From an uncultured Eubacteriales bacterium (lineage in GTDB: Bacteria; Bacillota; Clostridia; Oscillospirales; CAG-272), in assembly GCA_900548735.1 (NCBI GenBank), contig URMC01000061.1:1-11181 (forward strand): DNA of 11,181 nt, given 5' to 3'. A program made the position numbers and the translations under genes. The notes beneath the pieces are model-generated. The model was not told the DNA's origin and did not search any database. It saw only the letters and a program-made list of their open reading frames with translations. Position 1 is the first letter of the stretch. Each line of letters begins with the position of its first letter. Shown here piece by piece: positions 4,698-11,181 of the stretch.

Positions 4698-6035
4698 TTA
4701 TTCTTCGGATTTGTGGTTTGCCGCGTTGATCTTGCCCATCACGGTGCGCTCGTTATAAAAGAGGAACAGGATTGCCCCCACCAGGCACGCGCCGGTAGCA
4801 ATGAGCGCCGTGAGGCGGTAACTCCACTCGGTCTTGCTGACCGTGACGGAGGTAAAGACCAAAAGAGAGATTGCCTGCCCCATCTTCATCGCGAACGTGC
4901 GGGCAGCAAAGAACATGCCGCTTCTCTGCTCGCCGGAGTCCAGCGCGTCCGCCTCGGCAATATCGGCTACCACCGCCTGTGGCAGAATGCCGAGAATTGC
5001 CATCGGCACGCCGGCAAGCACGGCGATGAAGTATCCCCACAGAATCCCTTCTCCGCAGAAAAATGCAATCAGGAACACCGCGGAATAGGAGAAAAAACCG
5101 ATGACAATCAGTAGTTTCTTTCCGAATTTCGGTGCCAGACGGTTGACCACGGGGTAAAGGCAAAGGCTGACCACCGTCATCACCACGGTCAGAAGGAACG
5201 AATTGCCCTCCGACACGTGCATCAGTTGCGTGATATAGAACGCAAGCCCGGTCTGAAAGAGGGTGACGGCGAAGAAGTAAATCACATCGGAATACACGAA
5301 CCGCCGGAACTGACGGTTGCGGAACGAGAGGAACAGCGAGCGGAAAGCCTTGGTTTTGACCGGCTCGGAAGCGATATACTCCCGCTCTTTAATCCAGAGC
5401 GACGGAATCAGCATTGCCACTGCCGCCAGTGCCGCCAGCAGGGCGATTGCCATGCGCACGGCGTTGGCTTTGCCCAGCGACGCCTCAAACAGCCCCGCAA
5501 TATTGGGCAAGAGGTAAGAGACCGAAAACCCGGCGATATAGGTGAAAGAGATAAAGGTGGAAACATTGATGCGGTTTTTCTGCGTATCCCCCAGCTCTGC
5601 AATCAGGGCGTTGTACGGGGTGCAATAAATTGTCATAAAGAGATAAAACAGCATCAGCACCACAAACAGCAACGCGTCATTAACCGCCACGTTTGCCGTC
5701 TGAGGCAGAACAAACACACCCACGGTGACAAGAGCAAACGGCACGGCAATCACCTTCATAAACGGGATACGCCTGCCGCCTTTGAACGCACTGCGGTCGG
5801 ACCAGCCGGCGATCAGCGGGTCGGTCACCGCGTCAAAAATACGCCCCACCGCAGTGATGACCCCAAACAGGGTCAGGCTTAAAAACAGCGGCGTGGTAGT
5901 GATGTACTGGTCAAACACCGCGTTCTCGCCCGTGTAATAATACACCATCCAACTGCTGATAATGCCGGAAAGCAAACTCCAGCCGAACTGCCCGACGGCA
6001 AAAATCCACAACACTTTATTCGTAATCTTTTTCAT
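4698..6035 (-). CDS. GPH-family (MFS) sugar:cation symporter
   Basis: 445-residue inner-membrane carrier with about twelve helices, in the glycoside-pentoside-hexuronide:cation symporter family (MelB type). The family signature is at 64-93: GRIFDAVTDPLIAGWSDRS, then GRRIPFM. D68 and D72 match the helix-II aspartates of MelB that bind the coupling cation, so Na+ or H+ coupled import is likely. A conserved-looking TIYCTPYNALIAELGD follows near 140-160. Start: ATG 6033-6035 with a weak GAGAACGGGG upstream, 41 bases after the GH20 stop; a GTG in frame at 6110 would overlap GH20 and has no ribosome site. It lies directly downstream of GH20 with no promoter or terminator between, so it probably imports the oligosaccharide or glycoside that GH20 cleaves. 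Its exact substrate is not readable from sequence. Confidence 0.9.
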   Translation of the reverse strand: MKKITNKVLWIFAVGQFGWSLLSGIISSWMVYYYTGENAVFDQYITTTPLFLSLTLFGVITAVGRIFDAVTDPLIAGWSDRSAFKGGRRIPFMKVIAVPFALVTVGVFVLPQTANVAVNDALLFVVLMLFYLFMTIYCTPYNALIAELGDTQKNRINVSTFISFTYIAGFSVSYLLPNIAGLFEASLGKANAVRMAIALLAALAAVAMLIPSLWIKEREYIASEPVKTKAFRSLFLSFRNRQFRRFVYSDVIYFFAVTLFQTGLAFYITQLMHVSEGNSFLLTVVMTVVSLCLYPVVNRLAPKFGKKLLIVIGFFSYSAVFLIAFFCGEGILWGYFIAVLAGVPMAILGILPQAVVADIAEADALDSGEQRSGMFFAARTFAMKMGQAISLLVFTSVTVSKTEWSYRLTALIATGACLVGAILFLFYNERTVMGKINAANHKSEE

Positions 6036-6076
6036 TGCCCCGTTCTCTTTTCCGAAAAATTTCACGCGCACACGCG

Positions 6077-7927
6077 TCAGAGAATACAAGCCGTTACGTA
6101 ATGTCTCCACACGTTGATGTTGGTGTAAGGAGAGATGGGAGAGGAACGCCGCTTGGTGAGCAGTACCTCGCCCTCCAACTCCTCAATGCGCTCACACGTG
6201 CCGTTCAGATACGCGCGCACGCGCTCCTTTGCCGAAAGCATTCTTGCGCGAAGCCCGCCGATGCGCAACTCCTGCGTTTCAAACCCGAAGGGTTTGTTTT
6301 CGGTATCCCACTGGGTGCGGAAATCCGCGGTGAACGCGTCCAGGTCAGCAACAATGAGGTCAATTTCATCGGCAAGCGCCGCCAGCGCCGCACGGTCGCC
6401 CGCCTGATACGCCCGACGAAGCCGCACGCCGAAATCCGCCTTGCGGGTCAGCACCCGGCAAAGCGACGCCAGCGTCCGGTACATATATCCGAAGCGCGGG
6501 TGATCGGTCAGAGACAGAAGCCGTTTTTCCGCCTCGGCAAAGCCTGCCCCCACGGTGTCGCTGTCCATATGCCCGTCCAGAATCCCCAACAGCGGGTCAT
6601 TGAACAGAAGATATTTGCAGGGATTGATGATTTTTTGAGGGTCTCTGTTCGGCAGTTCGTTCGGGGCGTCCAGCGTCAGCAGTTCCTCAAAGCCGATGCC
6701 GAAACACTCACGGGCGCGGCGCTCCAGATTCTCCTTATCATGCCCCTCGCCGAACGCAAATTCGGCAAAGTACAACAGCACCGGGAGAGAGGTAAACATG
6801 GAGGCTTCATGCCCGTCGTCCCCCCATGCGGTCACAATCAGATCTTTCATTTTCTTTTCGCGGCACACATCCAGCTGCATTTCGGAAGAAAGGAGCGAAA
6901 AGCGATTGCAGGGCGCAAAGCCCGTCCAGCACCACGCGCCCCCGGCAAACGCCACGGGATTTTCCAGTTTGGTGTGGCACTCTGCCATATGAGAGAACAG
7001 GGCGCGGTCCAGCGAGTAATAATCCCAATAAATCAGCGTCAGTCCGGCGGGGATTTTTGCCGCCACCTCAGGCGGGATTTCCCCTTCTCTTACGTAGTAT
7101 GTGCCAAATGCCATACGGAAAAACATATCGCTCCAGATCATCGGGGCAAAGCCGTATTTTTTGCAAAGTTCGGTCACGCGGGCAAGGTGCTCCAACATAA
7201 TCTCCGGTGCCGGGCGGTAGCCGTGTTTATCCAGATATTTGCCTCTGCCCAGCATATGCGCCTCGTCCATGCCAAGGTTGATCCGGCGGGAGGTGAAGCA
7301 CGCCGCGCAGGTTTTTAACATCTGCTCAATCAGCGCATAGGTCTTTTCTTCCCCGACAAAGAGGATATCACTGACCTCATGTACCTCGTCAAACGCCTGC
7401 CATTGCAGCGCCTGCTTCATATGAGCCAGCGCCTGAATACAGGGGATGACCTCAATGCCGAACTGCGCGGCATAAGCGTCAATTTCCCTCAGTTCCTCAC
7501 AGGAAAACCGCCCGCGCAGATACCCGAAATAAGGGTACCCCGGCAACTCATACGTATCCTCGGTATACAGCATCAGGGAGTTGAAGCCCATCAGCGCGAG
7601 ATCCCGGATCATCCGCTTTGCCGAATCCACCGTCAGCACCGCGTTGCGGGAGTTATCCGACATCAGGCACAGCATCCCGTCATACGGGTCTTCCTCCACC
7701 TCGCCGCCGTTCAGAACGCGCGGGAGCATGGAAAGCGCACGGAAATACTCCGGCAGAGCGGTATAGGTAATCAACACGCCGCCGTCCTTTTTGCCGGCAT
7801 AGAGCTTTGTGCCCTTTCTCGCGGTCAGCGGGGTGCCGTCCGGCGCCTCGGTCAGCCCCAACCGGGGGAGCAGTTCTCTCGTGCCCGCAAGCAGTTCAGC
7901 AGGAAGATTTTTTAATAAAATATTCAT
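6077..7927 (-). CDS. Cytoplasmic beta-N-acetylhexosaminidase-like glycoside hydrolase, family GH20
   Basis: 616-residue enzyme with no signal peptide, so it should act inside the cell on imported substrate. The catalytic barrel spans about residues 95-410. The GH20 hallmark is LGMDEAH (218-224): D221 and E222 are the expected pair, Asp orienting the substrate acetamido group and Glu acting as acid/base in substrate-assisted hydrolysis of terminal GlcNAc or GalNAc. Other recognisable segments are MLYTEDTYELPGYPYFGYLRGR (about 119-140), IPCIQALAHM (161-170), IWSDMFFRM and TAWGDDGHEASMF. A helical C-terminal domain follows (about 450-616). ATG 7925-7927 follows AAGGAG at seven bases; the open frame upstream is in the leader. 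It is the first gene of an operon with the symporter. Exact specificity (GlcNAc, GalNAc or a glycan fragment) is unknown; the family call is firm. Confidence 0.88.
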   Translation of the reverse strand: MNILLKNLPAELLAGTRELLPRLGLTEAPDGTPLTARKGTKLYAGKKDGGVLITYTALPEYFRALSMLPRVLNGGEVEEDPYDGMLCLMSDNSRNAVLTVDSAKRMIRDLALMGFNSLMLYTEDTYELPGYPYFGYLRGRFSCEELREIDAYAAQFGIEVIPCIQALAHMKQALQWQAFDEVHEVSDILFVGEEKTYALIEQMLKTCAACFTSRRINLGMDEAHMLGRGKYLDKHGYRPAPEIMLEHLARVTELCKKYGFAPMIWSDMFFRMAFGTYYVREGEIPPEVAAKIPAGLTLIYWDYYSLDRALFSHMAECHTKLENPVAFAGGAWCWTGFAPCNRFSLLSSEMQLDVCREKKMKDLIVTAWGDDGHEASMFTSLPVLLYFAEFAFGEGHDKENLERRARECFGIGFEELLTLDAPNELPNRDPQKIINPCKYLLFNDPLLGILDGHMDSDTVGAGFAEAEKRLLSLTDHPRFGYMYRTLASLCRVLTRKADFGVRLRRAYQAGDRAALAALADEIDLIVADLDAFTADFRTQWDTENKPFGFETQELRIGGLRARMLSAKERVRAYLNGTCERIEELEGEVLLTKRRSSPISPYTNINVWRHYVTACIL

Positions 7928-7962
7928 CCGTATTCTCCTTTTCGCAGATGATCTGTACCCCC

Positions 7963-7991
7963 ATTTTATCACAGCAGGCGGGTAAAGTAAA
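7963..7991 (-). promoter_or_regulatory. Candidate promoter of the GH20-symporter operon
   Basis: On the minus strand TTTACT (7986-7991), 17 bases, then TAAAAT (7963-7968), preceded by TGTGA. This is a moderate match (nine of twelve), as expected for a regulated sugar operon. No clear operator dyad was seen beside it. Confidence 0.45.
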
Positions 7992-8026
7992 TAGGTTTTC
8001 GGGGATTTTTGCTTTGAATTTGTACA

Positions 8027-8067
8027 ACAACACAAAAGGCAACGCCACGCGTTGCCTTTTGTGTTGT
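8027..8067 (-). terminator. Strong intrinsic terminator after yqhQ
   Basis: Nineteen-base perfect arms (8027-8045 and 8049-8067) around CAC, with the core AAAAGGCAACGC and GCGTTGCCTTTT. On the minus strand it begins 17 bases after the yqhQ stop and gives CCTTTTGTGTTGTTGT. The A and T runs inside the stem make it work in either orientation. It separates yqhQ from the GH20 operon. Confidence 0.85.
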
Positions 8068-8084
8068 CAGCCTTGTCCGGCTGG

Positions 8085-9164
8085 TTACCATTTATCGCTT
8101 TCGTCCGGCGGGATGACCGCTTTGAACGCTGTAATCGCGCACTCAATCATGTCATCGGTCGGCTCCTTGACCGTCAGGTGTTGAAGCCACATACCGGGGG
8201 CGGAAATGATTTTGGTGAGAATATTGTCATGCCGCCCGGCAAATTTCAACAGTTCATACCCGATGCCCATCACCAGCGGAATCAGCAGGATTTTGATGGC
8301 GGTGCGGATAAAGGTGTATGCCGTGGGGTTGATGCCGTTCATCGTCGGCGGGATGAAAATGCCGACCACGATGCTGACCAACAGCATCAGGATGAGAAAC
8401 GACGTGCCGCAACGCGGATGATAGCGCCGCTCTCCGCGCACGTTTTTCACTGTCAGCGGCAAGCCGTGCTCATAGCAGAAGATCGTCTTATGCTCTGCCC
8501 CGTGGTACATAAAGGTGCGGCGGATGTCTTTCATCAGAGACACCAGCGCCATATATGCCACCAGCACGGCAATTTTCAGCGCGCCCTCAAATGCGGAGCG
8601 CAGATACCGGTTTTCCGCCGCGCCCGCGGGCAGAATTTTGGCAAGTTGCGTATAAAGGAAGGTGGGCAACCACACGAAAAGCCCGATGGCAAGCGCCACG
8701 CCAAGCACGGTGGCAACCAGCATCATCCCGGTCATCGCGCCCTTGCCAAAGGCGCTTTTCGGCTCCGTTCCGGCGGCGGATTCGGGTTCCGGGGAGGGTG
8801 CTTCTGCCGGGACAGACCCGGAGACTGCGGCTTTTTCCGTGGGAGCTGCGGGCGCACTCTCGGCGGGAGCGGGTTTTTCTTCTCCTTTTTCCGGCACTTC
8901 CTCGCAGGCGATCTCGGCGGAGCGCATCAGGTATTTATACCCCATCACCATGGAATCCACAAAGCCGAAAACGCCGCGGATGATCGGCAACCGGCAGATC
9001 TTGGGGCGTTTTTTCTGCGGATTTTCGTGTTCCTCGAAAAAGATTTCGCCATTGGGGCGGCGCACCGCCATGGCGCTTTTTTCGGGGCCGCGCATCATAA
9101 TCCCCTCCATCAATGCCTGCCCGCCGATAGAAGTTTTACGGATTTCTTTTTTCTTTTCTTTCAT
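8085..9164 (-). CDS. yqhQ: YqhQ-like DUF1385 membrane protein
   Basis: 359-residue membrane protein of the DUF1385 family, whose biochemical role is not established. Family marks in order: IGGQALMEGIMMRGP (13-27), LPIIRGVFGFVDSMVMGYKYLMRSAE (59-84), membrane helices at about 144-170 and 196-212, MYHGAEHKTIFCYE (219-232), YHPRCGTSFLILM (248-260) and helices at 257-273 and 288-308. The HGAEHKT and HPRCGT segments contain conserved His, Glu and Cys that look like a metal or active site; that is inference. Residues about 87-137 are an Ala/Pro/Glu-rich low-complexity stretch before the first main helix pair, longer than needed and probably a disordered linker. ATG 9162-9164 has a weak ribosome site (AAAGTGAG). 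It follows prs by 54 bases with a GC hairpin between, and may be co-transcribed. Confidence 0.88.
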   Translation of the reverse strand: MKEKKKEIRKTSIGGQALMEGIMMRGPEKSAMAVRRPNGEIFFEEHENPQKKRPKICRLPIIRGVFGFVDSMVMGYKYLMRSAEIACEEVPEKGEEKPAPAESAPAAPTEKAAVSGSVPAEAPSPEPESAAGTEPKSAFGKGAMTGMMLVATVLGVALAIGLFVWLPTFLYTQLAKILPAGAAENRYLRSAFEGALKIAVLVAYMALVSLMKDIRRTFMYHGAEHKTIFCYEHGLPLTVKNVRGERRYHPRCGTSFLILMLLVSIVVGIFIPPTMNGINPTAYTFIRTAIKILLIPLVMGIGYELLKFAGRHDNILTKIISAPGMWLQHLTVKEPTDDMIECAITAFKAVIPPDESDKW

Positions 9165-9180
9165 AGCTCACTTTCCACGA

Positions 9181-9206
9181 ACGCCGCCCGCGGGTGCGGG
9201 CGGCGT
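9181..9206. other. GC-rich hairpin between prs and yqhQ
   Basis: ACGCCGCCCGC-GGGT-GCGGGCGGCGT forms an 11-bp perfect stem. On the minus strand only TT follows it, so it is not a standard terminator. It starts 12 bases after the prs stop and ends 16 bases before the yqhQ start, where it could reduce read-through, protect the prs message or limit yqhQ translation. Confidence 0.6.
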
Positions 9207-9218
9207 TGTCGTCAATTG

Positions 9219-10382
9219 TTACTTCTGTTCGTCCTTATGCTCGCCGAAGGACATTTCCATCTGCCCGCCCTGATCCTTTTTGTGCTTATCCAGCAGTTTG
9301 TGAATCCGCTGAACGGGGTTGAGGAGGTTGCTGATGGTTGCGTCATGGTTGAGGGTATCGATGATGTACGCCACATATTTACACATATTGACCTGTGCGT
9401 ACCACGATCTCTGCAACAGTTCCGGGGTCTGGTACACCAGATTGGTGGTGAAGATACGGGTAAACACGCCCTCTTCATAGGCGCGGTCAAATTTCTCCAG
9501 CCCATCGGTAAACAACCCGAACGTGGCAAAGTTGAAGATGCGTTTTGCGCCCTTTTCTTTGAGTTGGAGCGCCACGTCAATCAGCGAATCGCCGGAGGAA
9601 ATCATATCGTCCACGATAATCACGTCTTTCCCCGCAAGATCGGAGCCGAGGTACTCGTGCGCAACGATGGGGTTTCTGCCGTTGACGACCTTGGAGTAGT
9701 CACGCCGCTTGTAGAACATGCCGATGTCCAGCCCCAGCACGGAGGAGAAGTACATACATCTGCCCATCGCGCCCTCATCGGGGGAGATAATCACGATGTC
9801 TTCTTTATCGAGCGAAATATCGGGGTACTCCCGCACCAGCGCTTTGAGCATCTGGTAGGTGGGGCGTACATCGTCAAAACCGCAGAACGGCACGGAATTC
9901 TGCACACGGGGGTCATGCGCGTCAAAGGTGATGATATTCTTCACACCGATGGTGTCCAGCTCCTGCAACATCACGGCGCAATCCAGCGATTCTCTTGCGG
10001 CGCGCTTGTGCTGGCGCCCCTCATAGAGCATCGGCATAATCACCGAAATGCGGCGGGCTTTGCCGGCAAGCGCGGCAATGGTGCGCTTGAGGTTGGCAAA
10101 ATGATCATCCGGGCTCATCGGCACTTGTCTGCCGTACATCTCATAGGTCACGCCGTAGTTGAATGCGTCACAGAAGAGATACACGTCATGCCCTCTCATG
10201 GATTCATGCAGCAGGGCTTTCGCCTCACCCGTACCGAAACGGGGGCATTCCACGCCGGAAAGGAAGGTCTCCCCCTCCCCGGACTTGCGCCACTCTCTCA
10301 GATACCGGTCCACCTGCTGTACAAAGGACTCACTGCCGGGTAAACCGATTACGCTCAACTCTCCGTAAAGTGCTTTTTTCAT
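9219..10382 (-). CDS. prs: Ribose-phosphate pyrophosphokinase (PRPP synthetase), long clostridial form
   Basis: Cytoplasmic enzyme that makes PRPP from ribose 5-phosphate and ATP for nucleotide, His and Trp synthesis. Family features in order: YEGRQHKRAARESLD (120-134), the flexible ATP-binding loop that is RQDRK-like in classical enzymes; FDAHDPRVQN (153-162), matching the DLHxxQ metal site; SPDEG (200-204); and VIIVDDMISSGDSLIDVA (254-271), the PRPP-binding loop of phosphoribosyltransferase-fold proteins. At 387 residues it is about 70 longer than the common 310-320 residue enzymes, with extra sequence mainly near the N-terminus and at the C-terminus (LLNPVQRIHKLLDKHKKDQ and an acidic tail). 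GGAGG lies thirteen bases before ATG 10380-10382, a long spacing, but no nearer start exists in frame. It has its own promoter. Confidence 0.85.
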   Translation of the reverse strand: MKKALYGELSVIGLPGSESFVQQVDRYLREWRKSGEGETFLSGVECPRFGTGEAKALLHESMRGHDVYLFCDAFNYGVTYEMYGRQVPMSPDDHFANLKRTIAALAGKARRISVIMPMLYEGRQHKRAARESLDCAVMLQELDTIGVKNIITFDAHDPRVQNSVPFCGFDDVRPTYQMLKALVREYPDISLDKEDIVIISPDEGAMGRCMYFSSVLGLDIGMFYKRRDYSKVVNGRNPIVAHEYLGSDLAGKDVIIVDDMISSGDSLIDVALQLKEKGAKRIFNFATFGLFTDGLEKFDRAYEEGVFTRIFTTNLVYQTPELLQRSWYAQVNMCKYVAYIIDTLNHDATISNLLNPVQRIHKLLDKHKKDQGGQMEMSFGEHKDEQK

Positions 10383-10432
10383 CTTTAAATATCAACCTCC
10401 GCGCACGTCGCTAATATTCTATTGTACTTGTT

Positions 10433-10461
10433 ATTATAGCAAAACAACGTTTTTTTGTAAA
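10433..10461 (-). promoter_or_regulatory. Sigma-A promoter for prs
   Basis: On the minus strand TTTACA (10456-10461), a 17-base spacer starting with six A, then TATAAT (10433-10438): eleven of twelve consensus matches. The start is expected near 10426, giving a leader of about 44 bases with GGAGG. Confidence 0.8.
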
Positions 10462-10474
10462 GGGGGTATGGGTG

Positions 10475-10510
10475 AAAAAAACGCCATTCCCTCAATTTTT
10501 GTCGTTTTTT
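10475..10510 (-). terminator. Weak candidate terminator after rhamnulokinase
   Basis: On the minus strand AAAAAACG (10503-10510) can pair with CGTTTTTT before a further T, with a loop of about 19 bases. The stem is AT-rich and the loop long, so this is only a possible rhamnulokinase terminator; no better hairpin is visible between the stop (10527) and the prs promoter. Confidence 0.25.
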
Positions 10511-10526
10511 CCGAAAAGCGGGAGAA

Positions 10527-11181
10527 TCACCCCGTTACTTTGCAAAATCTGCTGTATGCTTCGTCATAGGCGGCGCGGTCTGCCGTCGGCTCATATACCG
10601 TGGTGTCAAAGGAGCGGCGCACCAGTTCCCTTGCCTCGGCAAGCCCGGTCAGTTCCCCTTTCCCGACCAGCTGCATGCAAAGGTTGCCGATGGAGGTTGC
10701 CTCTACGGGACCTGCCACCACCGGGATGCCGCACGCGTCCGCCGTAAGGCGGCAAAGGAACGTGTCTTTGGTGCCGCCGCCGACGATATGGATGGCGGCT
10801 GCGGGTTTGCCGCGCAGCTCCGCAATTCCTTCTGCCGTGGCGCGGTAACGAAGCGCCAGACTTTCCATAATCGTGCGCACGATCTGCCCCTCGTTTTCAG
10901 GCACCCTCTGCCCCGTTTTCTTACAGTATTCCACCACGCGGCGCGGCATATCACCGGGCGTGGCGAAAAGGGCGTTGTCCGGGTCGATAAACGACTGCAA
11001 GGGCGCTTCCGCCTCCGCCATGCGTTGCAGGTCGGCAAAGGAATAGTCCTTGCCCTCCCGTTTCCACTGCCGGCGGCTCTCCTGCACGATCCAGAGCCCC
11101 ATAATGTTTTTGAGAAACCGGATGGTGCCGAGCGCGCCGCCCTCGTTGGTGAAGTTGAGGCGGCGGGTTTCGCCGTTGATC
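10527..11181 (-). CDS. rhaB: Rhamnulokinase, FGGY family, C-terminal part
   Basis: Only the C-terminal 217 codons are in the window; the frame is open to the upstream edge. FGGY kinases of this type phosphorylate L-rhamnulose with ATP in rhamnose breakdown. The visible part starts at the junction to the second actin-like domain, with NFTNEGGALGTIRFLKNIMGLW, a strong rhamnulokinase match, then IVQESRRQW. Later HIVGGGTKDTFLCRLTADACG and PVVAGPVEATSIGNL match the ATP-binding core of FGGY domain II. Rhamnulokinases usually read GGGSQN-like here, so KD at that place is a variant. The stop TGA lies at 10527-10529. A related kinase such as fuculokinase is less likely given the NEGG/KNIMGLW segment. 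Other rhamnose genes, if any, must lie upstream of the window. Confidence 0.87.
   Translation of the reverse strand, partial: INGETRRLNFTNEGGALGTIRFLKNIMGLWIVQESRRQWKREGKDYSFADLQRMAEAEAPLQSFIDPDNALFATPGDMPRRVVEYCKKTGQRVPENEGQIVRTIMESLALRYRATAEGIAELRGKPAAAIHIVGGGTKDTFLCRLTADACGIPVVAGPVEATSIGNLCMQLVGKGELTGLAEARELVRRSFDTTVYEPTADRAAYDEAYSRFCKVTG

Noticed and set aside
6036..6110. Longer N-terminus for the symporter starting at GTG 6110
   Set aside because: It would overlap the end of GH20, has no ribosome site, and the added 25 residues do not resemble the start of MelB-type carriers. ATG 6035 gives a normal N-terminus.
6035..7318. Plus-strand open frame of 427 codons opposite GH20
   Set aside because: Antisense shadow of the GH20 gene, with composition typical of such shadows and no recognisable motif or start signal.
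8052..10343. Plus-strand open frame of 763 codons opposite yqhQ and prs
   Set aside because: It lies antisense to two genes with clear family motifs. Its translation is His/Gly/Arg/Phe-rich without domains, and it has no ribosome site. It is a by-product of codon bias on the other strand.
1..11181. CRISPR array, tRNA, rRNA or prophage
   Set aside because: No regularly spaced direct repeats, no tRNA-like cloverleaf or CCA end, no rRNA-like segment, and no integrase or phage structural gene was seen.

Overview
The window looks like a chromosomal segment of an endospore-forming Clostridia-type Firmicute, probably an uncultured gut or anaerobic lineage. The reasons are a full-length pro-sigma-K gene, a pyrophosphate-type phosphofructokinase, strong GGAGG ribosome binding sites, near-consensus TTGACA/TATAAT promoters with 17-base spacers, and a YqhQ (DUF1385) membrane protein. 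Base composition is moderately GC-rich, which leaves long but meaningless open frames opposite the real genes. I see no rRNA, tRNA, CRISPR array, transposase or phage gene.

Layout. (1) 1-1117, minus: a PPi-dependent phosphofructokinase, cut by the window edge at its 3' end and carrying a one-base frameshift near 516-520. (2) 1196-1771, minus: a CDP-alcohol phosphatidyltransferase with its own strong promoter. (3) 1916-2593, plus: sigK, divergent from (2). (4) 2618-3193 and 3138-3482, minus: an SGNH-fold protein lacking the catalytic serine motif and a small PQ-loop/SWEET-like membrane protein, overlapping by 56 bases. (5) 3592-4485, plus: a LysR-type regulator, divergent from (4), with overlapping promoters and two dyads between them. 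(6) 4483-4642: a long fold-back repeat resembling a non-autonomous mobile element (MITE). (7) 4698-6035 and 6077-7927, minus: a GPH-type sugar/cation symporter and a cytoplasmic GH20 hexosaminidase forming a two-gene glycan-use operon. (8) 8085-9164 and 9219-10382, minus: yqhQ and a long-form PRPP synthetase. (9) 10527 to the edge, minus: the C-terminal half of rhamnulokinase.

How the parts work together. GH20 and the symporter plausibly import and cleave N-acetylhexosaminides. Rhamnulokinase and PFK feed sugar phosphates to glycolysis, and Prs makes PRPP. SigK and probably the phospholipid synthase serve the cell envelope and sporulation. The least explained unit is LysR / PQ-loop protein / SGNH-like protein. 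Its tight divergent regulation and long coding overlap suggest one function, which the sequence does not reveal.

The most unusual non-coding signals are two related ones. A 30-base near-palindrome at 2591-2620 lies between sigK and the SGNH gene, and its outer bases are the stop codons of both. The 160-bp fold-back element at 4483-4642 has termini that share a 14-base sequence with that palindrome.
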